Shown: positions 16,032 to 25,150 of the stretch, piece by piece
Layout of the letters: each line of letters begins with the position of its first letter
Numbering within the stretch: the stretch's first letter is position 1
From: Halorubrum sp. DM2
GTDB taxonomy: Archaea > Halobacteriota > Halobacteria > Halobacteriales > Haloferacaceae
Assembly (NCBI RefSeq): GCF_901686465.1
Contig: NZ_LR594487.1
Location: 1,237,650 to 1,301,649, forward strand
Length of the DNA: 64,000 nucleotides
Direction: 5' to 3'
The notes under the pieces: model-generated
Seen by the model: the letters and a program-made list of their open reading frames with translations, nothing else
Database searches by the model: none
What the model was told of the DNA's origin: nothing
Position numbers and translations under genes: made by a program

Positions 16032-19000
16032 GTGAATATGGACCCCGATCAAGCATCCTCATGGGACGAATACCAGCGTAGCCTTGAGTCGAAGCAAAAT
16101 GAGACACTGTTTTCGTTGTTGCCCGGTCCGCTGAAAACGGCCGTCTATGGAGACCTTGTCACTGAGATCGCGCACGCTGATGAACGGAGAACGAACGCCG
16201 AGCAGCGCTTCAAAGAGCTGAAACAGCAAACCCGATCTCTAACCTCGAATCTTGAGGAATCCCTTCGTGCGTGTCGCCACCGGGGTGAACCTCTCCCGGA
16301 AGAAGCACGGAATGCGGTCCCAGATATTCGGGATTCTCGTGCCCAGATAGGTGGCCTGCTGGAAGAGCACACACGATTTCTCACGGCGGCTGAGCAATCT
16401 ACACTGCGTGAGCTACAGGCTGATTTGGACGATCACGTCGCATATCTCCAATCGAAGAAGCAATTTGATGCGGGGGTGACCGAAGTTCGGGATAACCTGA
16501 CTACACTCGAAACCGACGTCGACGCAGCTTGCGATGGTAGTTCGATTTTGTCTGCTGATGCTGAGGAGGACCTCCTGAAACGGATTACTCAAACCCAACA
16601 ATTGCTTGCGCCGGTCAAGCCGGACTCGTCGGAGACACCGCTTACCGAACCGGATTTCCAAACGATTGGCAATATCGCTGATCGGCTTGACTCACTCCGG
16701 TCACAGGTTGAAGAGTACAATTCGGCGTACGTTTCGGACCGCTATGAAACGGTGTATCGGAAGGCTGTCCGGCTCTACAAGGATCTTCAGGAAGATGTAG
16801 CAGCGTCTCAAGAGCAGGGCGACCCACTCCCCGAACCCGGACCCGAACTACTCGATCGGGTTGGCGCTATGCTCCAATCGATTACAGAGCTTAGAGGGCC
16901 GCAAGCTGAAGCTGTGCTGACGAGTGAGCAGGTGGAGAACCTCGATTCTGTTCAGTCAGGTCTCCAGAGCTACCATAAGTTCATCAACTCAAAGCACACG
17001 TTTGATTCGCAGATCGACGACTTGGAAGCCCAGGTTACTGAGATAGACTCGGACGTGACAGACCCGGAGACACGGGAGTCGTATCTCACGACACTTGAGA
17101 AAGACGCACTCACCTCGTCGATAGAGGAGATTACAACAGCTATTCTCAGCTTCGACAAGCAAGTCTCCTTGGAGTTGCTCGCAGAACGTGAAATAACCCG
17201 TCTAAATAAGCTTAAGCGGCGGGTTTCGCGGTTAGAAGATCGGATCGAAACCGTCAACGAGCAATTTGTCGAGCGCAAGCGGGAGCAGTACGCGGACCTG
17301 TTTAGTGGCTTTGGCGAGGAGAATCTCGCCCTCAATTCGGAGCAGGAACTCGCCGTATACCGGAACGATATCCACAACCAAGTGATTGCCGGCGCGGGTA
17401 CTGGAAAGACGTTTTCGCTATCGTGTCGGGTCAAGTATCTCGTCAAAGAGGGTGTCTCCGAAGACGATATTCTCACGCTGACGTTCACGCGAAAGGCAGC
17501 CGATGAAATGGGAGAGCGGCTGGACGAGATGTTCGATATCACTGGTGTCGAGACATCGACGCTCCATTCGTTCGGTAATCGGACACTCAATGAAGTCGAC
17601 CCGACGCTCGTCCAGATCGAAGATCAGAGTCGACTCCGCGAAGTGAGTCGGTTCATCCGTGCGCTGCGGGCCAATGATGCTGAGTTCGAGTCTCACTATG
17701 AGGCATTTCTCGATATCTATGCCGAAGAGAATCTCAGCGATGAGTCCGATACACGGAAAGACTTCGTCGAGTCCATCCGGTATAGCTCTGGGACGACGCT
17801 TCGGGGGGAGGAAGTTGAATCTCGATTCGATGAAGAACAAGATGTCCACACCAGTATCGCCGACTGGCTGTTCAAACACGAGCTCGACTACCGATACCGT
17901 CAGTATGCGGCGTGGGCGGGGAATCCGAACAACGAAGCATATATTCCCGATTTCACACTGCCTAGCTTGGATCTCTACATCGAGTACATCCCCTCCGAAG
18001 CAACCCGACAGCGGAAGCGGTGGTACGAGCAATGCCCAACAGCCGATGAAATCTCGACCATCTTCGAAGGGACTGACAAAACTTATCTCGTAATCGATGG
18101 TGACGAGGTCGCACCGAACCAAGTTACCCGTTATCTTGCTGACCAACTCTCAGCGCGTGGGATTGATTCAGCGAGCCCGCTCAGTGGAGCGGAACTTCGA
18201 GATGCGGTCTACGAACACAACATTCTGACACGAGAAATCGAATCCCACTTCGCCGACTTCGTCAAGAAGGCCAAGACCAACCAACAGAATCCTCGTGACC
18301 ATCTTGAGGCGCTTGATCGCGAGCGTGACCCCGAGCTGTACCACTTTAGCCATGCTGCGACGCGGGTCCTCGAAGTGTACAACGACCGGTACGAGGAGTA
18401 CAACGCGTACGACTTCGTGGACATGATTGTGATGGCGACAGCGGCGATCGAAAGCGGAGAGGCGGGCGAGATGGCCCGGTTCAAGCACGTCATGGTCGAC
18501 GAGTTCCAGGACCTCAATCTCGTCCAGATTGAATTCATCCAAGCGCTGCTCACCCAACACGAGGATGCCAGGCTGTTCGCAGTCGGTGACGACTGGCAGA
18601 GTATCTACGGATTCAAAGGAGCGCGGCCCGACTACTTCATCGACTTTGAAGAACACTTCCCGCACGACACAAAGACCGAATTAGAAACGAACTATCGGTG
18701 CCCTCCGAGTGTTGTTCAGGCCGGCAACACCCTGATTCAGAACAACGACGCGAAGACGTCGAAGACAGTTAGAGCGAACAAGTCGCTGGAGACCACGCCG
18801 CAAGTACATCTTGTTCCCGGCTCTACTGAGTTCCAGTACAAGCAGAACGCTGTCACAAGGCTGGTCAAACTCGTGACTAACTCGATTCGTCGCAACCCAG
18901 ACCGTGATCCATCGGACATCATGGTCCTCGCCCGGAACGAGGAGGGCTCGCCGTTCATTCGGGATGTCTCAAGAGAGCTCCAGAAGCGTGATATCGAGCT

Positions 19001-19583
19001 CGGTGCGGGGTCCGGTGTTGAGGTAACCACCGCTCACCAATCAAAAGGGAAAGAGGCTGAACACGTCATCATCGCCAACGCTGCTGGCGATATGAGTGAC
19101 GGGTTCCCGCCAACGGAGGGCGACCGAAATCTGACGACGTTGGTTGAGATGAATACCGGATCGCACCTCGACGAGGAACGACGGTTATTCTATGTTGCGC
19201 TTACTCGCGCGGAAGAGCGGTTAGATATTCAATCACGGGCTGGACAGCAATCTCCGTTTTTGGGTGAGATTCAGGACCACGTCGCCGTGGAGTCTGCGGG
19301 TGCCGATTGGACTGCTGATCGGGAAACAGTCACTGTCACCGTTGCGGATGAACGTGAAGCCGAACCGTACTGGGAGACCCGGCAAGTTGGGGAAGTGACG
19401 ATCGACAAAGAGTATTCGGTCAACTTCGCCATCGCCGATGATGCGACGGAGCAACCTCTCCTTGACGATGGGGCTGAGTATCGATTAGAAGACGTGAAGA
19501 TCGGTGAGTACAACGGGCAACCTCAGCTTCAAATTGATTCAGAGACGACCGTTACGGCCCGGTCTGCGTCACAACATCGCTGA
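16032..19583 (+). CDS. Coiled-coil UvrD/HelD-like helicase with embedded nuclease-like domain
   Basis: An 1183-residue protein. Residues 1-420 are helical and rich in coiled coil (ERRTNAEQRFKELKQQTRSL and similar). The helicase begins near 435: Walker A GAGTGKT (about 454), FTRKAADEM, Walker B VDEFQDLN (about 822), GDDWQSIYGF, TNYRCP and motif VI YVALTRAEERL. Between motifs Ia and II, EAYIPDFTLPSLDLYIEY (about 640) looks like a PD-(D/E)xK nuclease core, as found in some UvrD relatives. Start GTG 16032 or ATG 16038 are both possible. Likely a DNA repair or defence helicase. Confidence 0.85.
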   Translation: MNMDPDQASSWDEYQRSLESKQNETLFSLLPGPLKTAVYGDLVTEIAHADERRTNAEQRFKELKQQTRSLTSNLEESLRACRHRGEPLPEEARNAVPDIRDSRAQIGGLLEEHTRFLTAAEQSTLRELQADLDDHVAYLQSKKQFDAGVTEVRDNLTTLETDVDAACDGSSILSADAEEDLLKRITQTQQLLAPVKPDSSETPLTEPDFQTIGNIADRLDSLRSQVEEYNSAYVSDRYETVYRKAVRLYKDLQEDVAASQEQGDPLPEPGPELLDRVGAMLQSITELRGPQAEAVLTSEQVENLDSVQSGLQSYHKFINSKHTFDSQIDDLEAQVTEIDSDVTDPETRESYLTTLEKDALTSSIEEITTAILSFDKQVSLELLAEREITRLNKLKRRVSRLEDRIETVNEQFVERKREQYADLFSGFGEENLALNSEQELAVYRNDIHNQVIAGAGTGKTFSLSCRVKYLVKEGVSEDDILTLTFTRKAADEMGERLDEMFDITGVETSTLHSFGNRTLNEVDPTLVQIEDQSRLREVSRFIRALRANDAEFESHYEAFLDIYAEENLSDESDTRKDFVESIRYSSGTTLRGEEVESRFDEEQDVHTSIADWLFKHELDYRYRQYAAWAGNPNNEAYIPDFTLPSLDLYIEYIPSEATRQRKRWYEQCPTADEISTIFEGTDKTYLVIDGDEVAPNQVTRYLADQLSARGIDSASPLSGAELRDAVYEHNILTREIESHFADFVKKAKTNQQNPRDHLEALDRERDPELYHFSHAATRVLEVYNDRYEEYNAYDFVDMIVMATAAIESGEAGEMARFKHVMVDEFQDLNLVQIEFIQALLTQHEDARLFAVGDDWQSIYGFKGARPDYFIDFEEHFPHDTKTELETNYRCPPSVVQAGNTLIQNNDAKTSKTVRANKSLETTPQVHLVPGSTEFQYKQNAVTRLVKLVTNSIRRNPDRDPSDIMVLARNEEGSPFIRDVSRELQKRDIELGAGSGVEVTTAHQSKGKEAEHVIIANAAGDMSDGFPPTEGDRNLTTLVEMNTGSHLDEERRLFYVALTRAEERLDIQSRAGQQSPFLGEIQDHVAVESAGADWTADRETVTVTVADEREAEPYWETRQVGEVTIDKEYSVNFAIADDATEQPLLDDGAEYRLEDVKIGEYNGQPQLQIDSETTVTARSASQHR

Positions 19584-19890
19584 TAGCAATCTCGTTCGGA
19601 AGACGAGTTTCGTACGATTACTGTGACCATGTCCACGAATTCCGTTTCGCCAAAACGTACTATTCAGATGTATTTTCGCTTGAAACGGCCAACGATTATC
19701 CAGTGTAACTTGACTGTTGTGAGTCCTAACAACTGCAGATAATACTAGGAGAGCCGTGTAAGGTACAGAGCGTATATTATGTAATCGTCCACTTACTCAT
19801 TTACGGGGTATTGGATGGTTTCTGTACGCAAATACCGCAGTTTGGTTGTGTACGGATAGTTTTACAATTATCAACGATCAATCTTGATTA
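19584..19890. other. Intergenic region with cassette left-end relic
   Basis: No gene is visible. At about 19656-19700, ACTATTCAGATGTATTTTCG and TTGAAACGGCCAACGATTAT resemble the left subterminal part of the cassette family, but the terminal CTCTGTTGAAA is gone. The rest is AT-rich and holds the promoter of the beta-propeller gene. Confidence 0.45.
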
Positions 19891-21108
19891 ATGCCCTCCA
19901 GACGGACGGTACTTGGCACCGGAGTAGTAGCCACCTTCTCTCTCGGGACGTTATTTACCGTTCGCAGTGGTCCGATCCAGACTCCCGACCAACCTGAAGA
20001 CTCGTGGCCACAACATCGCTACGATGCCTCCAACACTGCTCGCTCCGACCTCCCGGTCCCGAGCGAACCCACAGTCGCGTGGTCACGGAGTGCGGTCGGA
20101 CAATCTTTCCCCTCGCTCGTAGCTGGGACCCAAACCGTCTTCGCGGGTGGTGATGGGATCACGGCGCTTGACAAAAGCACCGGCCGCCAGCGATGGCACA
20201 AGGACGCTGACGGAAACAAACTGGCGCTCGTTGATACCGGATCCAATGAACCGACGCTGTACGTCGCTCACGGGATCGGATCGTACGATCATGACGGACG
20301 CTCCCCCACTCTCCGAGCATATGACGCTACCGACGGTACTGAACGCTGGCGACACGAGATTCCAACCCCCGCGTACGATCTCGTACCGACAGAGACTGGC
20401 GTCGTGGTTGGCTGTCACGGGGTGCTTCTGACTGTCGGACGGAACGGCCACCGCCACTGGACCGAAAGGGTGCCCGGGAGTGGAGATGTTTATCCGATGA
20501 TCCATGAAGGCAGGCTCTACGCAGGCCTCCCAGGATACGTCCGCCAGTATCGCCACCGCCGGCATCTTGATCTGCTTCTCGGCTTTCCGCCCGATGTCGG
20601 CTGGCGGGGAAGCGACACGAGCAGACCCAAACCACCTACCGTTGCGTGTAGCAATCTTGTGATGGGAACGGAGCAGGCAACGTTTGAGTCCGAGGATCCG
20701 GTCGTCCACGCTTTCGATCTCACTTCTGGAGAACGACAGTGGGGAGCTGGTCCAAGAACGGCCACTAGACGCCGGATGCTTACTCCTGTACAGTTCGGTA
20801 ATACTGGTCTTACTGCGATCCATGTCTCCGATGGCGACGACAACTCAGAAACGACGTTTATTGCCGGAATAAATCTACAAGACGGTAGCGTCGAGTTCAG
20901 ACAATCAGTCAACGATTGGTTCTGGCGGGTTGCTGCCGGAGCCAACTGTACTGTCTTCGGCGGGTACAGTGGTAACCTGCGGACGTACTGGCCCGATGGC
21001 CGCGAACGATGGCAAACCAAGGTGGGAGCCTCAGTAACTGATCTCGTAGTGCTTGACGGACGAATTATTACTGCTCAAGCTAACGGCGACATCACGGTTC
21101 TAGAATGA
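19891..21108 (+). CDS. Tat-exported PQQ-type beta-propeller protein
   Basis: A 405-residue protein with a twin-arginine signal (SRRTVLGTGVVATFSLG) and no lipobox. The body consists of PQQ-like repeats with ALDKSTGRQRW, AYDATDGTERW, AFDLTSGERQW and a terminal DITVLE, spaced as in seven-bladed WD/PQQ propellers. Haloarchaea have many such exported propellers, mostly of unknown function; cofactor residues of true quinoprotein dehydrogenases are not evident. It is transcribed alone. Confidence 0.85.
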   Translation: MPSRRTVLGTGVVATFSLGTLFTVRSGPIQTPDQPEDSWPQHRYDASNTARSDLPVPSEPTVAWSRSAVGQSFPSLVAGTQTVFAGGDGITALDKSTGRQRWHKDADGNKLALVDTGSNEPTLYVAHGIGSYDHDGRSPTLRAYDATDGTERWRHEIPTPAYDLVPTETGVVVGCHGVLLTVGRNGHRHWTERVPGSGDVYPMIHEGRLYAGLPGYVRQYRHRRHLDLLLGFPPDVGWRGSDTSRPKPPTVACSNLVMGTEQATFESEDPVVHAFDLTSGERQWGAGPRTATRRRMLTPVQFGNTGLTAIHVSDGDDNSETTFIAGINLQDGSVEFRQSVNDWFWRVAAGANCTVFGGYSGNLRTYWPDGRERWQTKVGASVTDLVVLDGRIITAQANGDITVLE

Positions 21109-21390
21109 GTTAGCCAGTACATATGAATCAAGTATAAAAAAACGGATACACTAGATCTGCCTCTCGAACGCGCCTCAACCGATTCAGCAGCCGCCAATTT
21201 TGAGTCTACATATTGGGAGATACATACTCTATATCTTGTACGCAGCACCTCCGATAGTCATGACAGGGGTGGTCTGTGTCGGTGTGAGACCCGCTGAATT
21301 CGACGGTTCTTGTGTTTTCTATACTGACTACAGGCGAGTTAGGAATCAGCCCTACCTGAGAGGCTCAACAACGCCACTACTCGGGGATCT

Positions 21391-21936
21391 GGCTCTGTTG
21401 AAATCCTATTCTTCAGACACATTCTCGCCTGAAACGGCTGGTCGATGAAGAGTGCGCATCTTATAATCAAATCCCGTAGCGTATTTCTTTCCAGCTGTAT
21501 AGATCAGCGTATGCGCCCTGCCCTCCGATACGCGATCTCGATAGGTGTTGGATTAGTGGTTTCAGCCCTCACATGGGAGTTCACCACAACAGACCGCTTG
21601 ATTACTTTTTCACTCCTTCCACTCTATGGTGTAGTAACGTCGATGATTCTGGCGTATAAACAGCAGTGGCTTTCCATTTCTCGTCGCAATACTAACTGGT
21701 CGGCAAGGAAGCGAGCGGCTGTTATTGGTGGTGTTGGAGCGTTCACTGGGTCTCTCCTTCTCCAGTCATCAGTTCCTGTGGGGGTTGCTGGGTATGGACT
21801 ACTGATTCTTGGCATGGCTGGAGCTATCGCAGAAGTAGAGCGGTTGTAGATCAATTGTGTTGAGCGATTCGTGACCTTCCTGTACTGAGCGATCCCGGCC
21901 GTGAAACTATCATCTGCTGAGGATTTCAACAGAGCC
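21391..21936 (+). mobile_element. Mobile insertion cassette E, intact
   Basis: A 546-bp element from GGCTCTGTTGAAATCC to GGATTTCAACAGAGCC, so the 16-bp ends are perfect inverted repeats. It is flanked by a perfect 8-bp duplication GGGGATCT (21383-21390, 21937-21944). It has one cargo gene in the left-to-right orientation and no transposase. It lies 3 bp beyond the stop codon of the HhH gene at 21948. The left 65 bp closely match those of cassettes A and F. Confidence 0.9.
21511..21849 (+). CDS. Four-helix small membrane protein, cargo of cassette E
   Basis: About 112 residues from MRPALRYAIS. Four hydrophobic segments can be drawn: ISIGVGLVVSALTW, ITFSLLPLYGVVTSMILA, AVIGGVGAFTGSLLL and VAGYGLLILGMAGAIA, with a basic loop (SRRNTNWSARKR) between the second and third. 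No family is recognised. An in-frame extension to 21445 overlaps the cassette end and is probably not coding. With 11830 and 24162 it suggests these cassettes preferentially carry small membrane proteins. Confidence 0.7.
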   Translation: MRPALRYAISIGVGLVVSALTWEFTTTDRLITFSLLPLYGVVTSMILAYKQQWLSISRRNTNWSARKRAAVIGGVGAFTGSLLLQSSVPVGVAGYGLLILGMAGAIAEVERL

Positions 21937-21947
21937 GGGGATCTCTA

Positions 21948-22964
21948 TTACAACTCAAGCATGGCATTGGCGGCGGTCTGGATATTCTCTGCCGTTGTCG
22001 CTCCGACCTGATACACGTCCGTTAGTTCTTCTTGGGACGCCTGTACAATATCGTACGGAGTCTCGTATCCGGCTTCATGGAGATAGTAGGCTTGTTGACC
22101 GGTGACGGCGTCGATATCAGCAACGGTCGGTCCGTACAACACCCGAAGTTTCGGGATCGCTTCGGAAGCTGGGACACCGGACGCCGCAAGCGACGCGAGG
22201 GCCGGATCGAACACGGGGTCTGAAACACCTGTTTGATCCCGAAGTCGCTCGTTAGCGGGCTTTGTTCGTCCAACAATCTCCCGAGCGCCCTCAACGCCGA
22301 CGGCAGCAACGCCCTCAGTGATGCCATCGATGTCAGCGAGATATCCTGGCCGGGAATCAGCAAGTGTTTCGATGGACTTCACACCGCCATCAACGAGTTG
22401 GCCCGCCCGCTTTGGTCCAATACCTGGAATGCGTTCTAATTCGGATGCGATCTCGGAAGTGGACCGCTCGGATTTCTCTGGTTCCGTGGTATCCGGCTCA
22501 ACCTCTCTGGCTTTGCCTGTCGATGACGTAGGCTCATCGGGCTTCAGTGAATCAGGTAGAGAGGGAAGGTCAACGACTTTGAGATCCTCCGAAGAAACAT
22601 CATCAGCAATCGGGGAATCTTCAAGCACTGATCGGACTCGCTCAGCGTTTCGTTCGGCGATATTAGATTCGGTGACGTACGATATCAACGCCGACCGTTC
22701 GCTGGAACTGAGTGTCTGATCGGATGAGAGATCCTCAATGATCGCATCTGCGTCACGCTGGTTCGGGAACCACGCATCTCCCATTGCCACGAAAAGCGGG
22801 ACAAACGGTTCGGGAACGATGTCACGTTCAGTGAGTCCCAACTTATCGGTAAGCACGATGATGGCCCTATCGTCCAGCGATAGTTGGTACCGCCCGCCAG
22901 GGAGAGAGACCTCTAACTTCAGCCGATCGACCGAGTCACGAATCAGCCTCGTTGGTTGCCGCAT
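21948..22964 (-). CDS. Helix-hairpin-helix domain protein
   Basis: A 338-residue protein. The N-terminal 110 residues are a haloarchaeal domain (VSLPGGRYQLSLDDRAIIVL). The middle is a Ser/Glu-rich linker. The C-terminal half has two or three HhH motifs: LERIPGIGPKRAGQLVDGGV near 190, ADIDGITEGVAAVG, and VYQVGATTAENIQTAA at the end. HhH domains bind DNA non-specifically. Its role could be repair or plasmid maintenance. The MRQPTRLIRD start is the only reasonable one. Confidence 0.8.
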   Translation of the reverse strand: MRQPTRLIRDSVDRLKLEVSLPGGRYQLSLDDRAIIVLTDKLGLTERDIVPEPFVPLFVAMGDAWFPNQRDADAIIEDLSSDQTLSSSERSALISYVTESNIAERNAERVRSVLEDSPIADDVSSEDLKVVDLPSLPDSLKPDEPTSSTGKAREVEPDTTEPEKSERSTSEIASELERIPGIGPKRAGQLVDGGVKSIETLADSRPGYLADIDGITEGVAAVGVEGAREIVGRTKPANERLRDQTGVSDPVFDPALASLAASGVPASEAIPKLRVLYGPTVADIDAVTGQQAYYLHEAGYETPYDIVQASQEELTDVYQVGATTAENIQTAANAMLEL

Positions 22965-23096
22965 ACCATCCCATTTCCACCAACCATGATAAGATTATGA
23001 CTAGAAGAAAAATAGACATAAACGGAGCTACTGAGCGCGGTGAGTTGAGTCCTGAAGGCGGAACACCCAAATTAGTAACTGTTGAAACCAAGACCA

Positions 23097-24038
23097 ATGC
23101 CACTGTCAATAGACGGACCGTCAACGCCACCTCAATTTCGGGATGGGATATCTGGCCTTGCGAAGCAGTCTGAGACCCCACCACCCATCGTGAGTCTCAG
23201 CGATATTCATGGATACCTCACCGAAGCGAAAAGTGCTCTCTTAACGCTCACAGATCATCCTGAGTTTGATCCTGTCGTTAGCCAAGACGATGATGGGCGC
23301 TTACACTGGGCTGGGAACAATTATGTTCTCGTCTTCAATGGGGACCTCGTTGATCGGGGGCCAGCGAACGAGGGAGTCCTCGCACTGGTACGTCGCCTCA
23401 TTGAGGAAGCACCCCCTGGCCGTGTGAGAGTGACATTGGGGAATCACGAGGCGTTTATCCTTTCTCCAGATCACTTCAACTTCGAGCGATGGTTTGCGGG
23501 GCAGGTATCGACTGCTGATCGGCTCACGTTTTTCGACGCAATTGCTGATGGGCATGTCATCGCGGCGTATGAGGGGTACAACTACACCTACGCACACGCA
23601 GGCTCCCCTGATCCGTACGAGACTGACGCCGTCAACACGACACTCATCGATGCCGTCGACGTTCTTACGGCGACCGCAGGCACCCCTGACGATGCTGCGT
23701 CACAGCGGACGGTCCTCGATACACACAGTCGGGTTCTTGGAGTCGGAGACGCCCATCCAAAAGGTCCCGAAGCGGGCCTAGTCTGGTTGGATTTCGAGTA
23801 TCTACCAAGTGATGCGCCGCCGCAAATCGTCGGTCATACGCGACATGACGAACCGCAGCAGAACGGAAACGTGTTCTGCCAGAATGTGCTCCGGAATAAT
23901 CTCGCGAGCCCCGGAGGCGAGGGGGTCTTCATCGAAACCCCAACCTCGCTATCAGCGCTCATCCGTCACGGCGACAGTGAGATGACTGAGCTTTCGCTCG
24001 TGACTCCCGAGGAGAGTAGGACGCGCGAGGGAGCCTAA
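23097..24038 (+). CDS. Calcineurin-like metallophosphoesterase
   Basis: About 313 residues from MPLSIDGPST. It contains the metal-binding motifs of PPP-like phosphoesterases in order: SDIHGYL, NGDLVDRGP, TLGNHEAF, HAGSPD and VGHTRH. These match Ser/Thr protein phosphatases and diadenosine tetraphosphatases; the specificity cannot be decided. The gene is flanked by cassettes E and F but intact. A TTG at 23082 could extend it by five codons. Confidence 0.88.
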   Translation: MPLSIDGPSTPPQFRDGISGLAKQSETPPPIVSLSDIHGYLTEAKSALLTLTDHPEFDPVVSQDDDGRLHWAGNNYVLVFNGDLVDRGPANEGVLALVRRLIEEAPPGRVRVTLGNHEAFILSPDHFNFERWFAGQVSTADRLTFFDAIADGHVIAAYEGYNYTYAHAGSPDPYETDAVNTTLIDAVDVLTATAGTPDDAASQRTVLDTHSRVLGVGDAHPKGPEAGLVWLDFEYLPSDAPPQIVGHTRHDEPQQNGNVFCQNVLRNNLASPGGEGVFIETPTSLSALIRHGDSEMTELSLVTPEESRTREGA

Positions 24039-24063
24039 CAGCGGCGGCGCGTTGGTAACTTAT

Positions 24064-24537
24064 GGCTTTGTTGAAATCCTCAGAAGTTGATAGTTTTATA
24101 CCCCTAATCGCTCAGTACAATACACACACCTATTGGTTGTTTCAGTAGCGATAGTGTCAAATCAAGGAGGTTCTTGTCTATCAAGATATTCATTAATCAA
24201 CGTCGGAGCGACCACTCCAACACCGAGTACCACAGCAGACATAACCCACAATGGGGGTTGTACTATGCTGAGAGGCACAAGTAACAGCAATGTCAACGCG
24301 ATGAAACCGACAATAACCTTGTTTTCACGGGAAACCATAAAGTAATTTTATATACGAGTTCATTTATCTGTATCGTTCAGTCAGTTGTGATTTCCTGAAA
24401 GATACGCGCCCTACATCTTACACGGTACTCTGAACATCGTCTCAAACGGATAGAATTCTCACCAGTCAACTCGCAGTCTTCATCGACCGGCTGTTTCACA
24501 TGGTCTTATGTCTGAAGAATAGGATTTCAACAGAGCC
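24064..24537 (-). mobile_element. Mobile insertion cassette F, intact, inverted
   Basis: A 474-bp element with ends GGCTTTGTTGAAATCC and GGATTTCAACAGAGCC and a perfect 8-bp duplication TAACTTAT (24056-24063, 24538-24545). Its family left end (CTCTGTTGAAATCCTATTC on the minus strand) is at 24537, so the element is inverted relative to A and E, and its cargo gene is correspondingly on the minus strand. The duplication covers the stop codon of the nuclease-like gene at 24542, which is preserved. Confidence 0.9.
24162..24338 (-). CDS. Small membrane protein, cargo of cassette F
   Basis: A 58-residue protein starting MVSRENKVIVGFIALTLLLL and ending NEYLDRQEPP. It has two transmembrane helices, about 8-26 and 31-48 (WVMSAVVLGVGVVAP), with a positively charged N-terminus and an acidic C-terminal tail. 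No family is recognised. A plus-strand frame overlaps it (24133-24345), but the hydrophobic pattern and conserved cassette polarity favour this strand. Confidence 0.65.
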   Translation of the reverse strand: MVSRENKVIVGFIALTLLLLVPLSIVQPPLWVMSAVVLGVGVVAPTLINEYLDRQEPP

Positions 24538-24541
24538 TAAC

Positions 24542-25150
24542 TTATCTATTAGGCTCGTACTCGCTTACCTCCCACTCACGTTTGGCGATCTCACCGTTAA
24601 TCGTGTCGAGATCTGCTTGGGTCACAGTCTCAGGGTCGCGTAGCGGAATACAGTATTCCAGCTGCTTTCCGAAGCAAATAGCCTCTCGGTGACGTGAAAC
24701 CATCCCGAGTTTGAGCTCAGCAAGTGTCCGCCGGAACATATTCCGCACCTGCTTCTTGCGTTTACTAGCGCTGGCATCAAATCCTGGTGCTAAGGCCCAA
24801 TAATCGATATCATGATCACTGTACGTGTAAGACCGATAGTTCAGTATCTGTCCGAATCCCTCAGCGATATGTTTCGTGTTGCATCTGTATGTTCGTTTGA
24901 TTTCGATCCCAACACACCCGACAGACGGGTGCTCTGCCACGATATCAATACGACCGTTCCGGTCATCATCGAACACCTCTGTTTCGACATTCCAGTCGTG
25001 TGCTTCAAGCAGTGCGATGAGGTGTGATTTGAATTCCCGCTCTTTCCGGTATTCGACCGCAGTGAGGTCGGGAACTCCATTGATCACTTCACTGTCGTCG
25101 TACTCTGCGCCTTCCCATACGGGGCCGTCACCGATGTGGCTTCTAATCAT
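24542..25150 (-). CDS. Restriction-endonuclease-like protein (PD-(D/E)xK)
   Basis: About 202 residues from MIRSHIGDG. The core FKSHLIALLEAHDWNVETEV, then DDRNGRIDIVAEHPSVG and GIEIKRTYRC gives the D...ExK pattern of PD-(D/E)xK nucleases. The start ATG overlaps the stop of the large gene upstream, so it is the last gene of the 25-30 kb operon. It may process DNA for that operon's element or act against foreign DNA. Cassette F abuts its stop codon. Confidence 0.7.
   Translation of the reverse strand: MIRSHIGDGPVWEGAEYDDSEVINGVPDLTAVEYRKEREFKSHLIALLEAHDWNVETEVFDDDRNGRIDIVAEHPSVGCVGIEIKRTYRCNTKHIAEGFGQILNYRSYTYSDHDIDYWALAPGFDASASKRKKQVRNMFRRTLAELKLGMVSRHREAICFGKQLEYCIPLRDPETVTQADLDTINGEIAKREWEVSEYEPNR

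Noticed and set aside
21200-21448. 82-residue plus-strand frame ending in cassette E
   Set aside because: Its end is the cassette left terminus (same SPETAGR ending as at 3420), so it is a by-product of the repeat.
24133-24345. 70-residue plus-strand frame in cassette F
   Set aside because: The opposite strand has a hydrophobic protein with cassette-consistent polarity.
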